The position numbers and the translations under genes are program-made. A stretch of 64,000 bases of DNA from Volvariella volvacea V23. Lineage: Eukaryota > Basidiomycota > Agaricomycetes > Agaricales > Pluteaceae. The stretch lies in assembly GCA_000349905.1 (NCBI GenBank), contig KB722738.1:1935132-1999131 (forward strand). Reading direction: 5' to 3'. The notes under the pieces were generated by a model that saw nothing but the letters and a program-made list of their open reading frames with translations, searched no databases and was not told the origin of the DNA. Each line of letters begins with the position of its first letter. Positions within the stretch are counted from its first letter, which is position 1. Shown piece after piece: positions 11,937 to 22,553 of this stretch.

Positions 11937-13030
11937 ATGAAGGTAGCCATTACAGGCTCAAGCGGCTTGGTCGGCAAATACGTTGTACGAAACGCTCTCA
12001 ACAGGGGTTGTACAGTCATCGCGCTCGACATTCATCCTCATGGCCCTCCCTCTCAAGAAGGTGGTTTGAGTCAGGCCGCTGATAACGTGGTCGGAGAACA
12101 TGCAGATAATCCGAATTATACATATTTTCAAGTAGATCTGGAGGATTTCAAGGCTACCAAAGAGGTATTGCAGAAACGCGCACCGGATGGACTTATACAT
12201 CTGGCTGTGTATGCACCTAGTGATCGCTTCGGAGTGACTATGCATAATGTGTAAGTCGTCTATTCTCACTCGCGCCATCGGATTGATACCGATAACAACA
12301 ATGCTAACCATGACTTGCGTATGAACTGACTCAAAATGCACTAAACTTGAAAAAGGAATGTCGCAATGGCGTACAACGTCCTCACAGCCTGTGCAGAATT
12401 GGGCATCACCCGTATAGCCCAAGCATCGTCAGTGAATGTCATCAACCTCTTCTTCGCCAAAAAGCACCACTTCAATTACTTCCCACTTGACGAGAACCAC
12501 CCTCTTAATCCCGATGAGCCGTATGGACTGGCAAAAGCGTAAATCCATTCCATATGATGTCCGTTGACTTGATGTTCTAATATGTTATTACCATTCACAC
12601 TGATTTTGATAGTGCCTGCGAGCTTCAAGCAGATAGTATAGTCCGACGCTACCCGACTCTCCGAATAGCGAGCCTCCGTCCCTCCTATTGCGTCCCCAGC
12701 CGTTCAATAGCTCTCGCTCGTACAGTCCAACATGCCAGCTCCGATCTATGGGGATACACCCACCTAGAATCCGTTGCAGAAGCATTTATTTTAGCAATAA
12801 CCGTTCCCAACGCTAATGGATCAGGTTGGCAAGGTCACGAGAGCTTCTTCATTGTTGCACCTACTGTGGCTACTGAAGAGAAGACATCTCAGGAGTTAAA
12901 GGAGGAGTATTGGAAGGATGTACCATGGAGGGATGGACGAGCTTTGGAAGGATACGAGGCATTCTTTGATAGTAGCAAGGCCACAAGGTTGCTAGGTTGG
13001 GTACACAAGGACGTGAGCTTAGATCAATAG
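11937..13030 (+). CDS. NAD(P)-dependent epimerase/dehydratase (extended SDR), copy B
   Basis: Tandem paralogue of the preceding gene with both introns at the same places. MKVAITGSSGLVGKYVV keeps the NAD motif and IALDI the second strand. ITRIAQASSVNVINL keeps the Ser and DEPYGLAKA the Tyr-x3-Lys. The block HPLNPDEPYGLAK and the block YEAFFDSSKATRLLGW are nearly identical to copy A, while the N-terminal loop after strand 2 differs and carries an extra insertion. It ends HKDVSLDQ-stop, three codons later than copy A. About 318 residues. Both copies look catalytically complete, so this is a recent, retained duplication. Only 202 bp separate the two genes. Confidence 0.88.
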
Positions 13031-13225
13031 TATACAATCTGCTTTTACGCCTCCCTTTACTATCTAGCACAGCGCTCCTATGCCCAGGTCCGCCTGACCC
13101 TGACGATATTTGAGTAGGAGCAGGACTCGAGCATACTACCTGCTCTTCGCATGAAGCTGCGGGAATCCCATGCGCCTCCAATGCAGAAAAGTTTGTTAGG
13201 ACAAAGATACAAAAATCGTCATTGG

Positions 13226-15800
13226 TTATGATGGGTGGAGGAACGTTTGAAGCTTCAAACACAATGAGTGTAAGGACACTGCAGAATTGGAAGCTAGGCT
13301 TACATATTCATCATAATGATGCAGTACCTCTCTCAGTTGCTTTCTCGAGATCTCCGCTCTATACAGTATCTCGTCATCCGTTTTCTTCCCATCGAAATAC
13401 TGATTGATCCTGCCACCCAAGATTAAAAACAAATCAGTAAACCCTCAAATGAACTTACAACTCAAATCGCCTCGCTATATGCGCCGGTTTCTTTTCCGAC
13501 ATCGCGCTTAGCCACCTCCTCTGCAGCGGCGTAGCCCTCCCAGGATCAGGAATAATCGAAGGCCACAAATGGTCTTCAGCCGTATTCCATCCTATGTCAT
13601 CCTCATCGTCGTCATCCTCATCGTCCTCCTCATCATCCTCCAGTCCTTTATCTTCATATTCTTCATCCATCATCCCCGGGTGGTCATGCCCACCTGCCCC
13701 ACCCGACCCTGCTGCAAGGTTACCACCCCCAGACCCAATATCCCTCCGTTTCGCCATTGATTCAGCGGAGGGTATCTTCTGAATATGCCTATGCACGCTC
13801 TTTGGAGAAAACGACAACCAAGGTAAAGCCCCATGTCCATGAGTATGCGTGTGCGGATGAGCAACTCCATGTCCATATCCACCACGACCAGGAAAGGGTC
13901 CATTAGCGTCCAGCTCTTGCCTCAATCCACTATGGAGTTGCTCTCTATCCTGCTTATTCTTCCTCTTGTTATCCCTCGCTACTCTAACACGGATCTTAAT
14001 ATCTCTTGTGACAACGATCCGTATTCGGAGATGTAGGGTGATAAGGAGATCGCGCTTTAACATCCATAGTATGACATCTTGATAGATGGGGATGTTTTCT
14101 TTCTTTGATTGTACGACGGAAGCGAAGAAGTGGTTGTCAGTCTGCTTAGAGATTGAAGTCGCGATTGTGGCGAGGATTTTGGGCAGAGGTGGTACACCAT
14201 GCGGGGAAAATTGCTGATCGAATTCCTCTGTCAATTGAGCCAGCCTGGATAGACTGTAAGAATCACCTTGTGAAGGTATTGCATACCATACTCACGGGTA
14301 GTCAAACTTGGGTGGAAGCGTAAACACCGTTTTCAACCCAGAGTGCACGAGGTCAACCACCTTTGCTCTTCGGTGTTGGACGAGCCATCTCACAGTTGGG
14401 AATATCTGTGTTTCGAGGTCCCAATCTAACAAACTCGCCATATCTGCAAGCCTAAACTCCATTAACACCAATGAAACGTGATGACGGATGGCAACATGCT
14501 CACGAAAGCGTCACGGAAGCTGTCTCAAGAAATCTCACCAAACCATCAATTAAAATCCTGTCCTCATGCGTAGTTGGAATATTCTTGGCGGTAGTGTCCA
14601 CTCTATTGGTATCATCCAGTAGCAACAAGCTCTTCCAAGGTGCCAAAGTAGGCAATCTCCATCCATATGTCATGTCTGGGCCCCATGCTTGTAACCCTTC
14701 ATCATCCGGGTGATGTGCGAAATCGATTTCAACGTCCTCTGTACTGTGTAGTAAGTGATCGTCTAGGAAGGGAGGGAGTTGAAGTTCCAGCGGTATGTTA
14801 TTGATGGAAAGGTAGGCCATAGAATTCGATTTTATCGAATCAAACAGGATCTTCATAGTTGAAGCAATAGAAGAAGCTTGTAGCGCTTTGGCGACAAAAC
14901 TGGAGAACGGTTCACCTGAATAGCCTAAGAACACTGTAATGGACGAATAGAGAGCGACGTACCTTTCGCAATGCAGTGCTCCTTCAACTTCCCTAGATCC
15001 TCACATTCACGCTCTACAAAGTTGTTGCACACCTGCTCTTGGAAAAGAACGGCTGTAACGACGAATGCAATCTGTTCGTAAATAATATCGTAATATTTCG
15101 ACAAATTTCCGGAAGCAGAAGACGAGGGATCGGGAAGGTCAAGGACAAAAACGAGGTGGAAGAGCTGCAGCCATGAACTTGGAGCAAATTGAACTCGATC
15201 CGACGAAGATGCCCTATCTGGGCTTGGATGCTGGGACCGAACGCTCCTAGATTCTCTCCCACGAGTACTTGAGCCCTTGCTCTGCTTTTCTGGCATGAAT
15301 TTCCAGTCGACATCCTTTTCGGCGCAGACCGGGTGTCCTATGAATGCCAGATCGTCGACTATAAGCTCGAATTTCTGGTGACACATCCCTTGCTGTGGAC
15401 ATAATATGACTCCCAGAAAGTCGGAAGAATAGGTGTAAACGTGGTCATACTCGTCGATCGCATTGTGCTCTATGAACCCGTCCTTGGTTGGAGAGTTGCG
15501 ACCTGATGTCGGGTGCGAAGCAGGATGAGAAAATCCCTTGATACGGTCGCGAAAAGAGGCGGGACGCTTCCATTCATAGTCCTTGGCATCATCCGGTGCG
15601 AACTTGATGTCCTCTGAAGGCAAGGCAGGATAATTAGAGGCTCTCCATGGGTTGTCCAGGTCGAGTGGAACTGAGATGGTGCTTGGTTTTGGGCGACTGA
15701 GTCGAGGTGACGATTTGGGTGAAGGTGGCCATCGAAAGACTAGCATGGACTCGTTTGCGGATTTCGTGACAAGCAGTATGCCGGACAACGTTTCTGCCAT
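13226..15800 (-). CDS. NPR3: Nitrogen permease regulator 3 (SEACIT/GATOR1 subunit)
   Basis: Negative regulator of TORC1 that partners Npr2 and Iml1 at the vacuole under nitrogen limitation. The start at 15800 reads MAETLSGILLVTKSANESML followed by FRWPPSP, the family N-terminus. HQKFELIVDDLAFIGHPV matches the NPRL3 core block, and SSWLQLFHLVFVLDLPDP the next strand. Later exons give LFLDETA-like region APWKSLLLLDDTNRV, ASLLDWDLETQIFP, and LTEEFDQQFSPHGVPPLPK with ILWMLKRDLLITLHLRI. A fungal insertion here is His-rich (HPHTHTHGHG) and then strongly acidic (about 20 Asp/Glu). The end is FDGKKTDDEILYRAEISRKQ followed by LREVLHHYDEY, spliced (intron about 13253-13300) to LQTFLHPS-stop. About six exons. 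Conserved housekeeping gene; its place between metabolic genes is noted in the findings. Confidence 0.94.
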
Positions 15801-16424
15801 ATCAGCAGCTTGGTTCGTTACCTATTAACGATCTCAATAGGGGCAATCATAGGTGTGGTGGAGGAACCAACTCCAGAGAACTCTATTTGGTCTTGTTGGT
15901 CCATTTTGGACTCCCAGATTGCTCCAGGATGCATGTGATGTAAAACCAAATGACACCAGAAACTATTCACATCTCTCCGCTCCAGTTTTCACTTTTGAAT
16001 CAGAGAAACCCTCATTGGAAGCCTAGGACCTTGCTTGCACCCGGCCCTTAACGTATGGTCTGGAAATACCACCGATGCTCCAAATAACCTCTGTATCTTC
16101 GACGAGTTCAAACTTGACATCAGGAAGATCTGAAATATGTATTAGCATTTATTTGTGGTACAATACCTGAAATACATATAAGGAGATTTAATTTTCTGTA
16201 TTCAGAGTATTTCTATATCCTTGTAGTCAAATACATTAGAATACATTCTGAATAATATATTTCGCAAACCAATACATACAAATGATCAGCATTAGCATGT
16301 ACCTCTGATGTGCTTACTGAGAGGTATCAATAATTTTTATATACAATCCTTTTGTTTGATTTTTAACTTGAAATTTTGTTTACAAGAAGTTGATCATGTA
16401 CTGCCCGACTTGACTCCAGAATCG
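15801..16424. other. Intergenic with an AT-rich island at about 16130-16390
   Basis: Upstream region of NPR3 running into the truncated end of the WD40-like pseudogene. From about 16130 the sequence becomes clearly AT-rich with repeated words such as aatacat, gaatacatt and gtattc. No ORF. It may mark the edge of an old mobile element, but I cannot define ends. Confidence 0.35.
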
Positions 16425-17896
16425 TAGATAGCCCGGAACTCCCAAATGCTTCGCCATTCCAGCTATGGGTGGATGGAAGAACAGAATACCATATCTCTCT
16501 TACTACCTTCTGACGGATAATGGATGGAAAAGGAGTACGATACAGCTCGGTCTCAGCGATATTGCATATCATTCAACTATAGCAGGGCAAAGACACCTAC
16601 TTTTTGCTGGTGATCACGATAGAGTTAAATCTTACACCCGGGCAGATGACTCTGGGAACTTCGAAGTAGCGCTTCCTACGCATACCCTCCACTCCTCTGG
16701 GTACAAGGGCCCAATGCCCGTAGTCAACGATCAACTTCTGCGCGCAGGAACAGACGACATTGGCGTATGGAAGCTCGACGACCTTCCAACTCATGGCCCC
16801 AATGAAAAGCAAATAATTGAAGAACCCTTTAATGTGAAAAAACTTGAAAGTTGGCGAGATGACCCAGGAAATATCGAAATCTCATCTGGCTCGGGGGTTA
16901 CCAATACCCTCCGACTCTCCGAAACTGGCTTCATCGTCGACCAATGGAAACCACATCCAACAACCCCTACTTCGATGATCTGCAGCGCTTCTCCAGAAGA
17001 CTTGGCCGTATCACAAAAATACTTCTGCCGTATCCTCGACCTGACCACCGGCACCTTCGGGATGAGATTCATTGGACATGCTCATACCATCGATTCTTTT
17101 GCCACTAGTCCTAGGGACGGGAATATCTTTGCAACTGCCTGCTCTGATGGTTATGCCAGAGTTTACGACCTTAGACAAAGTTACCCGTCTTAACATTCGA
17201 AGCGGGAGACGGCAGGCTCCGCGAGAGTACTTGCACAGGAATTGCCCTCGCTCATCCTGATGGCATCCCACGTAAGCCAGATATCCTGTAGCTACTGGGA
17301 CTTGCAGCCCGCTGATTCCAGTCGATTCCTTAGTATTATTCACAGGCGCAGACAAATGCGAGCAAATCAAAGTCTGGGACATGCGGGCCCGATCCATTCT
17401 CTACGACCTCGGACAGGAAACAACGCCGTCTCCTCCCTCGCCTGGGACGAGGAAGAAAACACATTATGTGCGGCAACCGATTGCCATCACGTCACACGCC
17501 ACGGAGAACGGTTCGAATATCGTCGTGCCAAAATCCCTCAATCACCCAAAGAACCTGAGGACGATGGTGAGGATGAGGAAGAACACGACAGTGACACCAG
17601 CATGCAGCTAGCAGACGAAGATAGTATGGAAATCGTCGGGAATGAAGATAAAGACTATGAAGATACCGACTCAGAGGGGTTGGAACCGGACGCCAACACC
17701 TTTGAGAATGACTATGAAGACCCTGATTGGCCCGAGACGCGCTGGCCGAAGCATGCTCTCAATGGGCCAGGACATTATGCGCATTGTTACGATGCTGCAC
17801 GCCATATGCTCTGTAAGTATTTATGTTTCTCATGCATTTGTGCCCAGTCGTCTGAGCACGTTAGTAGACCGTTACGTCTTCAAGCCAGAACCATAA
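16425..17896 (+). pseudogene. WD40-like gene, truncated and frameshifted copy
   Basis: Paralogue of the intact gene at 31047-33233. The N-terminal helical region is missing: homology starts at RxPGTPKCFAIPA, which contains an in-frame TAG. The open middle part reads YYLLTDNGWKRSTIQLGLSD, HTLHSSGYKGPMPVVND, LRAGTDDIGVWKL, LESWRDDPGNIEISSGSG and ATACSDGYARVYDLRQSYP. Then a one-base loss breaks the frame before LTFEAGDG, and another occurs after RARSILYDLG, before NNAVSSLAWDEEENTL. The tail keeps GHYAHCYDAARHML, and after an intron DRYVFKPEP-stop at 17896. The remaining introns match the intact gene. Function already unknown for the family; this copy is dead. Confidence 0.8.
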
Positions 17897-18062
17897 CCAG
17901 ATCGCCTCCCAGTGAATGCATTCTGGGAAAGCAAATCCAGGTGATACAGGGAATTGTAAGAATAGCAGAAAAATCTCTTGAAACATTGTGTCCTGCCTAC
18001 GGGATATATCGTACAAGGCCAACTTATTTTGCTACAACTTGTTACGCGTGAACCCTCCCAAT

Positions 18063-20725
18063 TTACGCAAACGAGAACTTTAACGGTAACTTGGGCTTCC
18101 CACTGTTATCGCCCACAACATAAGGCGCCGTAATGGACGCCATAGCCCACTGAATTTCCTTATCCGAGAGTTCGACGTTGAACTTGTCAACAATTACAGA
18201 AAGTACGGCCTCTGTTTTGTGCAAGATGGACAAGATTTGTGTTAGCGAATAATAATTGAAGAAAAAGAACAATACGCACTTAACTCTAGTTGGGCGAATT
18301 TGAAGCCACTATCCCCGATCCCATAGTCAATCAGTACTAGTACTATTCTCAGTAAATGAAATTCGTGTACTCACATGCACGCCCTCGACCCTCCGAGGAA
18401 TGTCATCCTGAAGAAATCGTTAGACCGCCACGATACCGCGCCATGTATATACCCAATGCTATACTCACAAGTGCGAATATACTCCCGGCATATGCGCCTT
18501 TGCCACCTCCTCTGGCAGCGCACTCATCCACCTCTCCGGCTTCCACTCCTCCGCATCTGGTCCCCACATCGCCGGGTTCCTGTTAGCCCCAATAATCGAT
18601 ATGATCACGTTCGTGTCTTTGGGGACGAGGACTTCGGTCATTTCGCGCCCGTCAACGCCGCGGATGGGGTTGGAAAACGGGAGAATGACGTCTTTGCGTG
18701 TTCTGTGAATAGAGAGGTGTGAGTGTAAGCCTCGTGGATGACAAAAGGGGACTTGCGTTCGAGAGAGGGTCGATACAGGGGGATACCTAAAGCAAAGTCA
18801 ACAAGTGCGGTTTGGCGACGGATAACTTGAATGAATCACTCACAATCGCAGTGTCTCGCGGCACACGGCATCCAAATAAGGCAGCGAATCAAGCTCATTA
18901 TACGAGAGTTGTCCTCCGATCTCCGCTTTGCACTCCCTTAGCTCCTTCCTCAATTTCTCCTGTGCCTCCTGGTGGCACGCCAAAATATACAAAACCCTCG
19001 AAATCGCGGTGGACGTTGTATCCATCGCCGCAAAAATCAAGGAACTTCCAGTTGGAACAAATGAAAATCGCTTAATGAGATTTGGTATACGCCGTAGAGA
19101 TCGGAAGACTTACGACATCTGTAACCACGTTGCAAGGTCCCGTCAACTCGTGTGGTTGGGCTGGTTGGGTAGGAGAGAAACTTGCCTGTCCCAGGACCTC
19201 TGAATCTGATAACCTGTCCTCCTCCGATGCCTCCATATTGGCGCGCACTGTTTACATCCACCCGTCGCGCGACAATCGCCATCGTCAGCCTCCGCGCACT
19301 CACACCTAAAAAAACTGCACTTACAAAGTATACTTATGATGTCCTTCCCATGTCCAATCTGCCTCGCCACGGCCTCGTCCCCCTCCCTCAACGCCTTCTT
19401 CTTCCCCTCAATAATCTCCACCGACGTCTCATGCATAATATCTATCATATCCCGCAACTTGTGCAGCGTATCCCAGGGTAAGAGGTTGACGATGGATCGT
19501 CTGAGTTCTGGTGTGCCGAGTTTGACTGCCCAGGGAAGGACGTAGCTTCGGAGGGGGAAGAGTTTGAACGAGGTAGGGCTTGAGGAGTTGTGGAGATGAG
19601 CATCAGAATGTTAGGCCCTAGGGTTGGTGCTGGTGGTGGCTGGAGAATACTCACACGAGTTCCTTTACGGATACGGCATAGATGTGTGGTGCTGCGCCAT
19701 CCACGAGGGTGTCGAACGAATAACCAAGGCCGCTCTGACCGATAAGCTCGAGGGCAGTGCGAGTCATCCAATGGACGACTTCGATCTTTACAGGTATGGC
19801 ATTAGCATCAATTCTATTCCAGAAAAAGCTCCAGGATTCACCTCCTTCTCGCCTTGTTGGATTTTCTGCGTCAGGGCCTGTTCGAGCTTCGCAATGACCT
19901 CGTAGAATGTTGGAACTAGGTTTCCGGGGATGTTTACAGGCATGCCAAAAAGAACACGGGATTTGCTCACTCATTTGACGCATATGTGCCATTGAAAATA
20001 CAGGATTCAGCATCTTTCGCTGCTTTCGGTGTTGGTCACCTAGAAAAGTGAATATATGCTGGCTGTACAAGCGTCGTAGGACTCACCAAGCGTTGCCAAA
20101 AGACCCGGTCCGAAAAATAGATCATTGCCGCTATTGGAGGGTTTCGATAGACTGGAGGTAAGGAGAGAACTGTGCGCCTCACGTTAGGAATCCTTCCGTC
20201 TCTTCGTAGATATTCTGATCCTATTAGCGTTCGGGAGAAGCAATGAATTGGAGATCACGGATTTGAGTTGGATGAGCCGACCTTCACAATGATATTGTGC
20301 AGCGCCTTGGGATCGTAGATATATAGCTGCTTCTCCTGCAAAAGGTTAGACTAGGATAATAAGGGGTTACAAGAGCCATACTCCAAGGAACATGTTCATC
20401 CTAATGACACTGCCGTCTTTGGCACTATTAGCTCCCTCTAATCAGCTCAGGAAGCGATAAGTATACACCTACACTTCTTGGTAATGGTACGATGAAAATC
20501 CCATCCTTGGGTACTAAACACCTTATTATAATTCCCTGCCAGCGATCCACTTTCGTCAATAACATATCCGGGGGTCTACTCCCACCACATACCAAACCAG
20601 AATGAGTGAGAAGGTGGTCCGGGGATGTTATCTAGCTCTGTCTTGACAACGTATCCTCTAAAAGTCCGCCATCCAGCCCAGCACAGGGCGCAGATGACCA
20701 AAGCCTGCAGTGCAAGGGAGAGCAT
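18063..20725 (-). CDS. Cytochrome P450 monooxygenase
   Basis: Multi-exon gene, about ten or more introns, roughly 540 residues. The chosen start at 20725 gives one membrane anchor, MLSLALQALVICALCWAGW, followed by LDNIPGPPSHSFWFG (proline hinge). Upstream in-frame ATGs would add residues before the anchor. Then come NKVFSTQGWDFHRTITKK, GFLTSNDLFFGPGLLATLGD and HRKQRKMLNPVFS. The I helix reads MIFAAMDTTSTAISRVL (AxDTT), the K helix ETLRL (ExxR), with PDAEEWKPERW, and a heme loop split by an intron, MTFLGGSRACIGFKFAQLEL. The C-terminus is SDKEIQWAMASITAPYVV and ends at 18063. All landmarks are intact, so it should be active and ER-anchored. The substrate is unknown; CIGFKFAQLE is typical of basidiomycete-expanded CYP clans. 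Confidence 0.9.
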
Positions 20726-21546
20726 TAGAATAGGGGAAGAAGCAAGGAGGAGTGTGTGCTGCGTACTCACACAGAGAAGTGGCTTTATACCGTCGACATC
20801 CAAATTAAACCACATGGGAGCTTGGAACCAGTAGGGAAACAGGGCCACATACAACTGGGAGTGCCAATGTATGATGACAAGTATGAATGTACGTTTTTTC
20901 TTATCGAGCAAGGACAAGGGAGACAGCTCGAGGGACCCGCGGGTTCACGGGTTCGATTAGAAGCTGGATGTGTAGTTTGGTTTCAGGTAAATAAAAATGA
21001 GACATGTTGTCGTGGCAGAGAAATCCGTCGGCAGGTGACACGAAGAGCTTCTTGGGCCTGCCTGATTCTCACCAGAGTAAAACCAGAGCGAAGGCGTTGT
21101 TCTTATTCAAACGCTCTTACGATATGGATTTATCTTGAAGTACAGAGGCCCCAGTGTCGCGTTGGGCGCCTGTGCAAAGATCAAGGCGGATGCTCTGTGG
21201 TTCGACATTGTGGGTTAGACTCTGAGGATTTTCCCTTCTCAGATAGTTCCCAGATGGAATCCAAGCCTGTGCCCCCGATGAGTGTGGGGTTATGGCATAA
21301 GAGTGTCCTGAGCTGATCGCACAATCCGCCAATCGGGCTGCTGATCATATCCGTCCTCAGTCAGACCTGGTTCTTGTGGAAATAAAGGGGATATTCAGCT
21401 CCTCACAAGGGGTGCATTGGGCTTCTTGGGCTTTACTTCCGTTGTAGTGGCCGATGACGGACTGGAGATGACGATTACATTCATTCCTGCCACGATTAAG
21501 AGTGCTTCCCTCCGCGGCCCGGGCGGCACCGAGCCTGAGGATCTGC
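20726..21546. other. Bidirectional promoter region between P450 and hydrolase
   Basis: The P450 is read leftward and the alpha/beta hydrolase rightward, so these about 820 bp carry both promoters. No supported coding sequence. Confidence 0.5.
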
Positions 21547-22356
21547 ATGTTGTCCATCACCCTCCCAGACGGTACAGCGCTCGAGGCAACGCTTGCCCGC
21601 CCACAGGAATCACCCAGGGGTCACCAGGACAACTCCAAGGTTGCAATATGCTTGCATCCGTGGTCGTGGCTGGGGGGCTCCATGAACGATCCGTGCGTGT
21701 CGTGTTCACCAACCAACGCCATATTAATGGCTTGCAGCGTGCTTGGGATGCTCGCTCGTCAACTGACAGTGAAAGGATACCATGTCCTGAAATACAATTC
21801 TCGAGGTGTGGGCAGTTCTACCGGACGTTCATCCTTCACCGGGTTTTCTGAAGTCGAAGACCTGAACTCGGTTATCCAGCACTGGGTTCTGCCTAGATAT
21901 CCAAATCTCCGGCACCTTGTGATCCTTGTGAGCGTCAGGACGTGTATCTCTGGGATCGACCTAACCTGCACCTTGTAGGGATACTCCTATGGGTCCCTCA
22001 TCGCGTCGATGCAGCCACTGCAGCCAGCTCCCGTTAAGACGTACCATATTCTGCTGTCCTATCCATACAGTCCACGCGGGTACCTCACTATGTTCCGCTC
22101 ATCTACGTACGAGTCGAAGCTGGTTGACTTGATCCGTACTCCCGAGTCAAACGTGCTGATAATTTACGGAGATGCCGATGAATTTACTTCCGCTAGCCAT
22201 TACAGACTCTGGACCGAGGGATTACGGCATGCGTTGGCGACAGAGGAAAGAGAGGGCATGAAAGTAGATATCATAGAGATAGCCAAGGGCACGCATTTCT
22301 GGCGAGGAGCAGCGGGGGAGGAGTTGGGTGGGATGATCTGGCGGTGGTTGCCATGA
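21547..22356 (+). CDS. Alpha/beta hydrolase
   Basis: Three exons, about 250 residues. The start at 21547 reads MLSITLPDGTALEATLARP. Then KVAICLHPWSWLGGSMNDP (oxyanion-side HPW), an intron at about 21690-21735, and LTVKGYHVLKYNSRGVGSST. The nucleophile elbow GYSYGS comes right after the second intron. A later strand VLIIYGDADEFTSA gives the likely catalytic Asp and AKGTHFWRGAA the catalytic His. It ends RWLP-stop. This is a small cytosolic serine hydrolase of the short alpha/beta type; esterase or acyl-hydrolase activity is likely but unproven. It is divergent from the P450 and 198 bp from the next gene. Confidence 0.82.
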
Positions 22357-22553
22357 CTTTGCTCGTTGTTGTCGGCGTTGTTGAGCAGCTGTGTATAGCC
22401 GTATTACCAAACCGAGCCTCTCTCAATTACCGTCACTCGCTTCCACTCTCTCATTGCCCACTTGCTATCCTCACACACTACCTTCTATACTCTACTTTGC
22501 TCTCTGCTTCATCTACGTTCCGCTCGCTTAGCTGCTCTCGACTTGACCAATGT

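Noticed and set aside
20930..20975. ggttcgatta resembling a tRNA B box
   Set aside because: No matching A box or cloverleaf stems can be drawn around it.
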